Translations under genes and position numbers: made by a program
Shown here: positions 45,304-54,714 of the stretch, piece after piece
Numbering within the stretch: the first letter of the stretch is position 1
How the letters are laid out: every line of letters starts with the position of its first letter
Notes under the pieces: model-generated
What the model was told of the DNA's origin: nothing
Seen by the model: the letters and a program-made list of their open reading frames with translations, nothing else
The model's database searches: none
DNA from: Limnephilus marmoratus
Taxonomy: Eukaryota > Arthropoda > Insecta > Trichoptera > Limnephilidae
Direction: 5' to 3'
Assembly: GCA_917880885.1 (NCBI GenBank)
Contig: OU862931.1
Coordinates: forward strand, 16,596,736-16,660,735
Length of the DNA stretch: 64,000 bases

Positions 45304-45645
45304 AATATCTTTTTCTGATTTTTCTGTTTTCAGATTTTCGATTGAGTTTCGCTTATATTGTCTTCATTTAATTAAATATTACAATTTGAGGTTTTACTCA
45401 TAAAGTTAAAATAAAAATAAAAATATTCATCCTAGACTTGCAGAAAAGTCAATAGATGTCGCATATTAAATAAAATGGATAAAGATTTATCCAGACACTA
45501 TCTAGAGAGCATTTAGTTCGGGTTTGAATCTTGCAATCATACATAAAGATAGCAGCCAATAGTATATGCGTTAAGAAAAATGAAGATAGTGTGGGTGGTT
45601 CTTAGTCGAAGTATGATACAGTTAAAAGTGACCGAATTGGATATC

Positions 45646-45717
45646 GACACGGTGGCGCAGTGGTTAGCGCGTTCGCCCGGTAAGCGAGAGGTCCTGGGTT
45701 CGAGTCCCAGATGTGTC
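45646..45717 (+). tRNA. tRNA-like gene, right arm unit 2
   Basis: Same sequence, 414 bp from right arm unit 1. Confidence 0.6.
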
Positions 45718-46059
45718 AATATCTTTTTCTGATTTTTCTGTTTTCAGATTTTTGATTGAGTTTCGCTTATATTGTCTTCATTTAATTAAATATTACAATT
45801 TGAGGTTTTACTCATAAAGTTAAAATAAAAATGAAAATATTCATCCTAGACTTGCAGAAAAGTCAATAGATGTCGCATATTAAATAAAATGGATAAAGAT
45901 TTATCCAGACACTATCTAGAGAGCATTTAGTTCGGGTTTGAATCTTGCAATCATACATAAAGATAGCAGCCAATAGTATATGCGTTAAGAAAAATGAAGA
46001 TAGTGTGGGTGGTTCTTAGTCGAAGTATGATACAGTTAAAAGTGACCGAATTGGATATC

Positions 46060-46131
46060 GACACGGTGGCGCAGTGGTTAGCGCGTTCGCCCGGTAAGCG
46101 AGAGGTCCTGGGTTCGAGTCCCAGATGTGTC
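46060..46131 (+). tRNA. tRNA-like gene, right arm unit 3
   Basis: Same sequence, 414 bp from right arm unit 2. Confidence 0.6.
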
Positions 46132-46473
46132 AATATCTTTTTCTGATTTTTCTGTTTTCAGATTTTCGATTGAGTTTCGCTTATATTGTCTTCATTTAAT
46201 TAAATATTACAATTTGAGGTTTTACTCATAAAGTTAAAATAAAAATGAAAATATTCATCCTAGACTTGCAGAAAAGTCAATAGATGTCGCATATTAAATA
46301 AAATGGATAAAGATTTATCCAGACACTATCTAGAGAGCATTTAGTTCGGGTTTGAATCTTGCAATCATACATAAAGATAGCAGCCAATAGTATATGCGTT
46401 AAGAAAAATGAAGATAGTGTGGGTGGTTCTTAGTCGAAGTATGATACAGTTAAAAGTGACCGAATTGGATATC

Positions 46474-46545
46474 GACACGGTGGCGCAGTGGTTAGCGCGT
46501 TCGCCCGGTAAGCGAGAGGTCCTGGGTTCGAGTCCCAGATGTGTC
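46474..46545 (+). tRNA. tRNA-like gene, right arm unit 4
   Basis: Same sequence; this unit's tail leads directly into the polyA tract. Confidence 0.6.
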
Positions 46546-46652
46546 AATATCTTTTTCTGATTTTTCTGTTTTCAGATTTTCGATTGAGTTTCGCTTATAT
46601 TGTCTTCATTTAATTAAATATTACAATTTGAGGTTTTACTCATAAAGTTAAA

Positions 46653-46655
<3 letters not shown>

Positions 46656-46711
<56 letters not shown>
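46656..46711 (+). repeat. PolyA tract ending the array
   Basis: About 55 A directly after the AAAGTTAAAAT end of the last unit and directly before the second target duplication, the order produced by LINE-mediated retrotransposition. Confidence 0.85.
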
Positions 46712-46713
<2 letters not shown>

Positions 46714-46723
46714 TGAATTAATA
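46712..46723 (+). repeat. Right copy of 12-bp target duplication
   Basis: GATGAATTAATA, matching 43264-43275. Confidence 0.7.
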
Positions 46724-47274
46724 ACTTCGGGAGGACAACATGGAGACACATTTTAAATGTTTGTAACACGTTCTTCAGAATTAATTAAAATGAACGCGGC
46801 GGAAAGGTCCAGAGAAGAAAGGAGTCTTATTGTTAGCGGCCCGATTACTTACAAAACATGACACGGTGCATCGTCCTTATATTACGATTGTTTCTGGAGT
46901 CAGAGTGTGACATTTAGAAACGTTGAAATTGAACCGTTAACTTCGCAATTGTTATAATACGTTCACTGGAATTACTTATTGCACACCTTCTGTATTCATA
47001 ACTACTGTCTCCAAATTCTGTCTGTACTATGCATTTTCAAACAGGGAATACATTTTTAGTAAATAATTTTTGCAATATTTTGTTGCTCGAACCAACTGGA
47101 GTTCCTATGATGCAAGCCGTATGCAAATCTACTCTCAGGAAAAATTCGTTCAGCGTCATTGAGGGAGTAGAGCAGGAGCCTCTAAACCACGGCCTGCGGT
47201 CCCATTTTTTTTTAAATTGTTACCGCGCAAGTGCCCCGAAGGAGAAGAATCCTATCCTAACCTAACCTCCAGTA
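46724..47274. other. Intergenic, nothing recognised
   Basis: No feature supported except a CCTAACCTAACC word at 47256-47267. Confidence 0.4.
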
Positions 47275-47450
47275 GATTTTTTTGTGTGAATACCTCACAA
47301 GAGTCCCAACTGCTCCTGTCTGGAGCCAGTGAGACTACGGCATCCCCAATTGGGGTATGTTGTGAGTTGTGAGGCTAAAGGTAGAGCGAAGGGAAAGTAG
47401 ATGGGGAAGAATGAGGTTGGGAAGTGCTTGGCTATTCATATCTGGTCACC
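47275..47450 (+). repeat. Dispersed repeat (AGAGTCCCAACTGCTC family)
   Basis: It shares AGAGTCCCAACTGCTC, GAGCCAGTGAG and GGCTATTCA.ATCTGGTCACC with the complement of 50500-50645 and, in part, with 47830-47940 and 50255-50385. Function unknown. Confidence 0.5.
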
Positions 47451-47518
47451 AAACAATATTATTTTTAATGAATTAACTGTGAAATAACATAAATTAATCA
47501 AATAAAATTTATTTTACC

Positions 47519-47585
47519 ACGCCGGAATTCGATCCCGCGACCTTCGGATTGCGAGAAGAGCCTTACCCCTCGACCACGCCGGCCG
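47519..47585 (-). repeat. tRNA-like SINE head
   Basis: The minus strand reads GGCGTGGTCGAGGGGTAAGG (A-box region) and GCGGGATCGAATTCCGGC (B-box region) with a CTTC/GAAG anticodon stem between. The loop is irregular, so the amino acid identity is unclear. Confidence 0.45.
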
Positions 47586-47599
47586 TCAAACACATATTA

Positions 47600-47772
47600 T
47601 CTTGATTTATTTTTGAGGTGTTATGCCGTGTTGCGCTATCCCCTTCTTTAGCCAAGGCTTCGGACGGCATTGCAGTGTCAGTGCAGTGCAGTGTAGAGCA
47701 GATGTGTAATGAAAAAGTCGGCTAAAGAAGAAGGTAGCGGAAAACGGAATAATACTCCAAAAATAAATCACG
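47600..47772 (+). mobile_element. Foldback MITE, GTTATGCCGTGT family
   Basis: Arms GTGTTATGCCGTGTTGCGC...TTCTTTAGCC and the diverged complement GGCTAAAGAAGAAGGTAGCG...ATAATACTCC. The centre contains a short AGTGC repeat (47680-47698). Confidence 0.6.
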
Positions 47773-47829
47773 ATAACCTCAAGTAATCCAAACTAACCTA
47801 AAATTTATATTTATCGCACTTCTTATTTT

Positions 47830-47940
47830 TTATCAGTTGGACTACGGAATGATGTGAGGACGAATAAGGTGGGAATGGGACGGAGATGATGTTATGGAGT
47901 GCCTGACTATTCAGATCTGGCCACTAAACACTGTTAAAGT
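47830..47940 (+). repeat. Dispersed repeat (AGAGTCCCAACTGCTC family), fragment
   Basis: Matches the right half of 47275-47450 (GACTATTCAGATCTGGCCAC). Confidence 0.4.
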
Positions 47941-48029
47941 AATTTGGAATTATGTTTGGGGTCTGAATGGTTACCTTCCTCATGTTTATACTAAGAGAAG
48001 CCCTTCAAAAATTTGGCATTTTTTGCAGA

Positions 48030-48540
48030 TGGTCAAAATATTTTCGCTTTACAATAAAATGCAAATATTTGGAATATTTCTGAGCACATTCAAAAACCAA
48101 AAACTGTTTTAGAAAGGTGATGAAATACGCTTTCAAATTAAACAATTCGAAATAAATATTTTTTTATTATAAAATTTTGTATGCAAACATAAAAAAGTAA
48201 AGTTACTAACAATAAAAAGAATAGAAACACATGTACAAAAAATGTACAAAAAACACATATTGTAACCTCACTTTTTTATCGCTCTATGTAAAAATAATTT
48301 ATAAAAAATTCCCGAAGTTTTAATTTTTTTTTTCAATTTGAGATTCAAAGCTTTGTGTACATAAAAGTATACATTTTACTTGGTGGCTATTTTTTAGATT
48401 GGAATATACAGCCTGGTGTTTTTCCTTTCTAACACCGATTAGAACATATTTCTAACTATGATGGTAAGGGAGTTACAGCGTTTTGTATGAGACCTATATG
48501 CGTTGGGACAAATATGGTCTCTTGTGATTAAACGGGGTAG
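48030..48540 (+). repeat. 5' fragment of a Mutator-like element
   Basis: Collinear with 13480-14520: AGGTGATGAAATACGCTTTC, GGTAAGGGAGTTACAGCG and TGTATGAGACCTATATGCG. It lacks the transposase exons. Confidence 0.5.
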
Positions 48541-48785
48541 TTATCTACCACTCTACGAGTTACATACCAAATATATTTATGTTAGTTTTAATATGTTAAC
48601 CCGGGACCTTTGGGTGCGGGGACAAAGAGTCTTCCGCTGTGCCAAGGAGGTTTTTCAAATATCACTTAATCTTTTTTTTTTGAACTTTATGATTAAAACC
48701 TCAAATTTTAATATTTAATTAAATGAAGACAATATTAGCGAAACTCAATCGAAAATCTGAAAACAGAAAAAACAGAAAAAGATAT

Positions 48786-48865
48786 TGGCGCCTCTGGGAC
48801 TCGAACCCAGGACCTCTCGCTTTTCGGGCAAGCGCGCTGCCAAGGTGTCGATGCGCCAATGTGTC
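48786..48865 (-). pseudogene. Degenerate tRNA-like head (left arm)
   Basis: The B box (complement of GGACTCGAACCC) is intact, while the D-arm side carries an insertion (CCAAGGTGTCGATGCG). Confidence 0.5.
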
Positions 48866-49031
48866 GATATCCAATTCGGTCATTTTTAACTATGTCATAC
48901 ATAGTTCGACTAAGAACCACCCATATTATCTTCATTTTCTTAACGCATATTTTATTGGCTGCAATCTTTATGTGTGATTGCAAGATTCAAACATGCAAGG
49001 TTCTTAATCGAAGTATGATACTGTTAAAAAT

Positions 49032-49101
49032 GACACTTTGGCGCAGTGGTAGCGCGTTTGCCCGGAAAGCGAGACGTCCTGTTCGAGTCCCAGAGGTGCC
49101 A
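49032..49101 (+). pseudogene. Degenerate tRNA-like head (right arm)
   Basis: A box TTGGCGCAGTGGTAGCGCG and a B-box region with GTTCGAGTCCCAG; two bases are missing from the T stem. Confidence 0.5.
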
Positions 49102-49302
49102 ATATATTTTTCTGATTTTTATGTTTTCAGATTTTTGTTTGAGTTTCGCTTAATTGTCTTCATTTAATTAAATATTACTTAATTGTTTGAAAAAAATTTA
49201 AAAGTTAAAAATGGATTACGAGAAGTCGAAAACTTCTTGGAAAAGCATAAAACACTGTTTCGTTCTCTGTCCGAAAGTGGAAATAGCGGCCCTTGACTTA
49301 AA

Positions 49303-49411
49303 ATGAAGCCATACCCTAAATAATGCAAAATCATACAAAATCATATGTTTTTGTTTTGAAAATTTGATCGCTTAGAAGTATTATAGATGCTTCAATTACT
49401 GCGTGTAGAAC
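49303..49411 (+). repeat. Host repeat, left half (split by foldback element)
   Basis: Complement of 41415-41525. It ends in GTGTAGAAC (49403-49411), the first target copy. The other half is 51065-51400. Confidence 0.7.
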
Positions 49412-51064
49412 GGTGACCCGACATTTGATCCGGCGACATTTGGTCCGGCGACAGTTGGTCTGGCGACATTTGATCCGGCCGACATTTGATCCGGCCGACA
49501 CTTGATCCGGCGGACAGTTAATCCGGCGGACAGTTGATCTGGCGACAATTGGTCCGGCCTGATTATTTAGAAGATTTTTTCTTCAAGTAAGTATGTAAAG
49601 AGGATATACGGCCGTACAACCAAAGTCGATCAGAAGTCATCTTGAGTGAAAATCCGCAGTAAAAATATTTTTACTAACAATAATTTCGACTCTCCGAAGA
49701 AGCATGCGGCAATACAAAACTACAAAACATACTTATTCGTGCAGTCAGTTTAAAAAAAAACCGTAAAAGATTCCTACTTGCGTACTATCTGAAAATTACA
49801 CTAGAGTCCCAACTGCTCTTGTACCGGACGTGATTTGACTGAAATAATTGTATTTAAAATAATAATTACTGAATAAATCGACTGCCGGGGTCAAGTGGAT
49901 AAAAAACAAAACTTGACCCCTTCACCCCCTTTTTCCCCCACTACATACACACTTATTTTGTTACTTTGCATAAAATTGTGATTTGTGCAAAGCCTTCTTG
50001 GTCTGTTGTACATACCTAAACACGTATTTTGTTACTTTGCATAAATTTGTGATTTGTGCAAAGCCTTCTTGGTTTGTTGTACATACCTAAACACTTATTT
50101 TGTTACTTTGCATAAATTTGTGATTTGTGCAAAGCCTTCTTGGTCTGTTGTACATACCTAAACACTTATTTTGTTACTTTGCATAAAATTGTGATTTGTG
50201 CAAAGCCTTCTTGGTCTGTTGTATGTACCTACAACCCTTTTGCGATATCCAGACAATCTAGACAAACCTCACTCCAAGAACCCAAGCACCCCTGTTAATT
50301 CACGAAACGTAGCGAACCACTTGATCGGGAATGCCATAGTCTCACTGGCTCCAGACGGTTGGGAGCAGTTGGGACTCTTGTGTCTTGTGTTATAATAAAA
50401 GTTCTAAAAAAAAAAAATTAAAAAAAAAAAATTGTCATATGATATTTGTAATTTGTTCGCTGGTGTATAGTGTATGTAGGTTTAGTCGGATTACTTGAAA
50501 TGAAGTGACTAGATCTGAATAGCCAGGTACGTTTCCCACATCTCCTTCCCCTCCCAACTACCCTCAGTATCACACCATACCAAAATTGAGTATGCCATTG
50601 GCACTCACTGGCTCGAGACGGTTGAGAGCAGTTGGGACTCTAGTGTAATTTTCAGATAAAAAAGTTATACGCAAGTAGGAATCTTTTACGGTTTTTTTTG
50701 TTAAACTGACTGCACGAATAAGTATGTCGTATTTTGTATTGCCGCATGCTTCTTCGGAGAGTCGAAATTATTGTTAGTAAAAATATTTTTACAGCAGATT
50801 TTTACTCAAGATGCCTTCAGATATAAGTACATCGACTTTGGTTGTACGGCCGTATATCCTCTTTACATACTTACTTGAAGAAAAAATCTTCTAAAGGATC
50901 AGGCCGGACCAATTGTCGCCGGATCAACTGTCCGCCGGATCAACTGTCCGCCGGATCAAGTGTCGGCCGGATCAAATGTCGGCCGGATCAAATGTCGCCG
51001 GACCAACTGTCGCCGGACCAACTGTCGCCGGACCAAATGTCGCCGGATCAACTGTCATGGAACC
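49412..51064. mobile_element. Foldback transposon with ~410-440-bp arms and 9-bp target duplication
   Basis: Arms 49412-49820 and 50626-51064 are inverted copies. Each begins GGT and carries about nine degenerate 15-16-bp subrepeats (TTTGATCCGGCGACA-like), then a shared unique stretch (ATACGGCCGTACAACCAAAG, TCTCCGAAGAAGCATGCGGC). GTGTAGAAC flanks both sides (49403-49411, 51065-51073), and the uninterrupted target exists at about 41415-41428. The loop holds a 71-bp tandem repeat and other repeat fragments; no transposase frame. A 9-bp duplication is found in Foldback and Mutator-type elements. Confidence 0.85.
49948..50232 (+). repeat. 71-bp tandem repeat, four copies
   Basis: TTACTTTGCATAAA begins at 49961, 50032, 50103 and 50174, exactly 71 bp apart, with CTTCTTGGTYTGTTGTACAT in each. 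It lies in the loop of the foldback element. Confidence 0.85.
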
Positions 51065-51400
51065 GTGTAGAACATATCTTGGCCCTAAAAAATATCGGTC
51101 ATTTTTTTAATAAGCCTAGAAAAATATAAAGTATTAGGCCTCTGAAAAACACTTTCAAGTGCAAACTCTCCTACTTATAAACCTCTTTACTGATTTGGTT
51201 TTATTGTATAATATGTATTTATAATAATAATTTCGTATTTAGTTTCTTTTATAATAATCTCAAAAAAAATTATATTTACGCCGTAACTTCACAAAATAAA
51301 ATAAAATATGCATTTTCTCGTTGTTATTTTTGAAATCAATCAATACGGCCCGCACTCTATGAATTTGGATTCTTGAAGTGATCCTTGTGGCATGGGCACA
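51065..51400 (+). repeat. Host repeat, right half
   Basis: Begins with the second GTGTAGAAC and is collinear with the complement of 41110-41423 (ATATCGGTCATTTTTTT, AAATATGCATTTTC). Confidence 0.65.
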
Positions 51401-52836
51401 AGAACCATGCACTGGGCACACCTATTTCGTATCAGTCACGCCCCGGCCGGAGCGGGAAATAGACGTGTGACTCTGCGTCGCTTAGTATCGTGAAATCAAT
51501 TTTAAATTTCCGTTTTATTACAGTAAACAATGCGTAAAAAGGACTTAATATTTTTTACAGGCCTTTACGAAATCTTGTAAAAAAAATCTCAAATACCTTT
51601 TCCAACTAGAAGTGTGTCGATTCACTTATTTTACGGAATCGATTCCGGACCCCGAATCGACTGGGTGGACTCGATTCACTGGACTCGCTCCTTTGATTCC
51701 GGCGATACCACCGGACTCGCCGAATCAAACTCATTGTGTCGCTCCGCCGGAGTCGTTGAATCGACCGGAACCAAACTCAGTTTGGCTCCTGCTGATTCAA
51801 TGCCGAGAGTTGATTCCGCCAGACTCAAACTCATTGTGGCGCTCAGCCGGAGTCGTTGAATCGGCCGGAACCAAACTCAGTTTGACTCCTGCTGATTTAA
51901 TGCTGAGAGTTGATTCAGCTTGACTCGCCGTACTCGGCGGAATCGTGGAATGTTACGGAATTGGGGAATCATAATAACATACGAGGAGTAAAAGTAGGAG
52001 TTCTGAATGAACTTTACTTCAGTTTATTTACCTGGAATCGGAAACAATTAATAAGTCGAGTAATGTTTGTAAATCATCAACCACTGAAACAGTGATTTAG
52101 TCTTGACCTAAAAATAAATGCTGTCAACCATAATATTATATCTGTAACAGACGTATCAAGCCTTTACAAGACTGTAAAATAGAAGCACCGGTTTTGTGCA
52201 CGCCTTCCACTAGCTCACGCTGATGATGGTGATTGTAGCTGGCTGGCCTCCCTACATCCAGTGGTATGGCCTCGTTTCTGCCTGAGCGGTGCCTTGCAGC
52301 GCCCAGAGTCAGGGCCGACTGCAGCGGTAGGTACCGAGTTCCCGTTCAGGCAGAACTTCGGCAGGAGGCAGCAGCTGGCAGCAGGTCGCAGACTTCCAGA
52401 GGTAGGTGTCTGGACCACTTGTGGAGTAAATAACAAGACTTGTTGACTGTTGAAGAATAACTGATTTATTATCCAAAAAATCACGCTTTTTATACCCGTT
52501 TTCGTGTGAAAAAACGGTCACGTGGTACATTTTTAGAGTGGGAGGATTTACCTATCCCGTTTTGTATATAAAGTGCGGTTTTCTGTTGCCGCCGGTTTTG
52601 CCGACCATTTCCTCGAAAGTGGTCGATTAAAATTGGGTTTTTATAATAATTATACAGCTTAAATTATAACTAATACAATGGTTTTCTTAATGCTAATGGG
52701 TTTCTACGGATATTGTTTATCCGTAGAATTTTTGTTTGATGATTTTAGAGTTAGTTTAATGAGTTTTGACATTTTGTCGGTAGGTATTTACATTTAAAAG
52801 GGGAATTTGAATAGTTATAAAGAAGTTAATATTTTT

Positions 52837-52900
52837 CCCAGGTCCCCCGTAAGCTTGGCTATCGAAACCTTTTGGTTCCGTCGCCTTACGAGGTCCTGGG
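52837..52900. other. Hairpin H1
   Basis: CCCAGGTCCCCCGTAAG pairs with CTTACGAGGTCCTGGG; inside, GAAACC pairs with GGTTC around a TTTT loop. Confidence 0.7.
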
Positions 52901-53014
52901 ATTTTGAAAATGGAGAAAAAGTGAATTGATGCTAAAGTCTCGAAAATCTGCGCAAATGCTGATAGCGCTGGCAGTTTAAGAGTTACAATGTTTATTTATG
53001 GCTCTATGGATGCC

Positions 53015-53064
53015 CCGTAGGACTCTGCACTGAAACGTCTTAGTTTCAGCGTCCTACGGGGGTT
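53015..53064. other. Hairpin H2
   Basis: CCCCGTAGGAC (53015-53025) pairs perfectly with GTCCTACGGGG (53053-53063), extended inside by CTGAAAC/GTTTCAG. Confidence 0.8.
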
Positions 53065-53202
53065 GTAAATGAAGTTATATTAAAAAATGATGTGTTTTTA
53101 ACCAATATGAAGGCCCTTAATGGGGACGCCCAAACTGGTTTTTTGGCTTTGTAGCCGGAAAAATAGCTCTGAAGGCGATAAAATAATAAGTTTAGGATGT
53201 CT

Positions 53203-53246
53203 CCCGGTGGCAACTTGGTATCCAAGTTTTATTTGTGTCACCGGGG
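53203..53246. other. Hairpin H3
   Basis: CCCGGTG pairs with CACCGGG; an inner AACTTGG pairs with CCAAGTT. It closely resembles H4, with the same GTCTCCCGGTG lead and CCGGGGCATT exit. Confidence 0.75.
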
Positions 53247-53278
53247 CATTTGTATATTAAGAAAAAAGACATTTAAAA

Positions 53279-53563
53279 TTGATAAAATGTGTTTTGAAAA
53301 AGATCGTTGCTGGCGGCACGGTATTATTGAACTTAGTGGCCAGGACGAAAAAGGCCCTGAAAAGGGCCATAATTAAAATAGAGAGCAGCCTGCTCGGTAG
53401 AGCAGCCGCTTCCTGCTGTGCCATAACGGCAGAACGGCAAGGGAGGGAAGGCAGTCCGCTTGGCGGAGTAGCTGCTTCCTTCGGAGCCGGAAAAACGGCC
53501 CTTCTCAGGGACATAACTAAAAGGGAGGCTGATCAGCCTGGTTGCCTTTGGAGGCGTAAATAA
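53279..53563 (+). CDS. Unrecognised 95-codon open frame between two hairpins
   Basis: An open, basic frame (AGGTVLLNLVARTKKALKRA; a GAGKT word near the end) between H3 and H4. There is no ATG in it, only TTG-type starts, and no homology that I recognise. AATAAA follows at about 53568. It may be an accident of GC-rich DNA. Confidence 0.15.
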   Translation: MIKCVLKKIVAGGTVLLNLVARTKKALKRAIIKIESSLLGRAAASCCAITAERQGREGSPLGGVAASFGAGKTALLRDITKREADQPGCLWRRK

Positions 53564-53610
53564 GCATAAATAAAGTATTAATTATTAAAATATAAGAGTC
53601 TAGAATGTCT

Positions 53611-53654
53611 CCCGGTGCAAACTTGGCACACAAGCTTTATTGGTTGCACCGGGG
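53611..53654. other. Hairpin H4
   Basis: CCCGGTGCAA pairs with TTGCACCGGG; inner CTTG/CAAG pair. Sister of H3, 408 bp downstream. Confidence 0.8.
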
Positions 53655-54714
53655 CATTGTACATAACTAGCAAATTATAATTTAACAATGAGGGAGAGCA
53701 ACACGTCCGTTACAATATCATTGAAACCTATTTGGGATTTAAAAAATTAAACATAATTAGGTTTTTGCTTTTCAAGATATGATATTATTATTTAAATGGT
53801 ACTCACCATCTGGTGTTCTTAACAAAAGCGGGAGTTAATTTACTAGTAAATGTTCGAAGTAAAATATTAATTTTATAAAACCGAATGTTTTCTACAATGT
53901 CCTTTAACAGTAAAGCATTTTTATTACATTTATTTTTTAGTTACATTTTCTATCACAATGACCCTTTCAAATCTCATCGAACATTGAACTTTTTTGCCAC
54001 CTCGTGATGCGCTTCAATGTGTTTATGTGTTAGTGTCGAGCCGTTGCTGCTAGCTGGGCGTGTGTGTTTACATTAACATGTTATTGTTTATTGCGAGATT
54101 ATTATTTCGAGAAATCTTATCTTTATATAGCTTATAATAATCTGTTTGAGATGAGTAATGTCATTTGACGGCTTTATGAGAACCGTGTAAGATAATATTA
54201 ACGTTTTATTTGAAATTCACGAACAATGGAGTCCTTGTACCTTGTGTTTAAAAAATGATCTTCATAAAACAAGTAATTATCGCCGGCGCAAACTTGCCGG
54301 AAAGCAAATTTGCTCCGACAAAAGGAAAAAGCAATGGTCCTTGCTATATTTTGAGTACGAGATAATGCTATTTCTTTTTGAAAAATGTTTTCGTGACCGG
54401 TTAGAGCGGTACACTGTGCCCCGGCCCGCGCTGTGCACCTCTTCCCTTGAGTGGCTCCTGTAATTTCACTCTCTCACTCGTTCCCGAGTGAGAGAGTAAG
54501 ACCGCCCTGCTAGAGCAAATCAACGCCCCCCGGCCCGCGCCGCGTACCTCCTCCCGTTAGTGGTTCCTTTACTCTTACTCTGTCACTCGTTCCCGAGTGC
54601 GAGCGACTCCGGAACTGATTCATAACATTTTGCGGACTCGGAACGAATCAAACGCATTCGGACTCGGAATCTTTGGATTCGTTCCGGCCGGAACGACACA
54701 CTTCTATTTCCAAC

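Larger units (their letters stand above)
43276..46711. mobile_element. Inverted tandem array of a tRNA-derived SINE-like unit
   Basis: Left of 45048 are four full 414-bp units and one partial, all with the tRNA-like gene on the minus strand. Right of 45049 are the same units inverted, with four tRNA-like genes on the plus strand. Each unit consists of a tRNA-like head, a ~130-bp body ending TCTTCATTTAATTAAAT, an ACTCATAAAGTTAAAAT segment and a linker with TTTATCCAGACACTATC. Units are nearly identical (single-base differences such as 43456, 43848 and 44880). The right end passes into an A run of about 55; 12-bp direct repeats flank the whole. The Leu/Arg-rich 60-codon frames in each unit are translations of the tRNA-like head and not genes. 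Confidence 0.8.
48671..49190. mobile_element. Palindromic SINE-like element with two opposed tRNA-like heads
   Basis: It starts at a T run with CTTTATGATTAAAACCTC, runs through TTTAATTAAATGAAGACAAT to a minus-strand tRNA-like head, a ~165-bp centre that is itself imperfectly palindromic, a plus-strand tRNA-like head, then the mirror sequence ending TGTCTTCATTTAATTAAAT and an A-rich tail. It is a single-copy, more diverged version of the 43-46 kb array and shows that the basic unit is a foldback. Confidence 0.7.
51607..54706. mobile_element. 3.1-kb hAT-type element
   Basis: Perfect 13-bp inverted ends TAGAAGTGTGTCG (51607-51619; complement 54694-54706) and an 8-bp direct duplication TTTCCAAC (51599-51606, 54707-54714). 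Ends in TAG/CTA and an 8-bp duplication define hAT elements. Both subterminal regions are filled with CGGAATC/GATTCCG-like words, probable transposase contact sites, including a 100-bp tandem duplication (51729 and 51829) on the left and a ~110-bp one (54405-54610) on the right. No transposase was recognised, so it is non-autonomous. The interior carries GC-rich hairpins unlike the flanks. Confidence 0.8.

Noticed and set aside
43349..46545. Functional tRNA-Thr gene cluster
   Set aside because: U33 is replaced by C, the acceptor stem is imperfect, and the copies sit in a SINE-like unit with polyA and target duplication. Pol III promoter boxes are intact, so transcription remains possible.
43347..46547. 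Eight identical 60-codon frames containing LEPRTSRLPGER
   Set aside because: They are conceptual translations of the antisense tRNA-like head and its flank, a well-known annotation artefact.
43264..51073. CRISPR-like array (regular 414-bp, 84-bp and 71-bp repeats)
   Set aside because: Unit lengths, lack of variable spacers and the eukaryotic context exclude it.
53279..53563. A P-loop protein (GAGKT word)
   Set aside because: No ATG start, no Walker B or other conserved context, and the word is too short.
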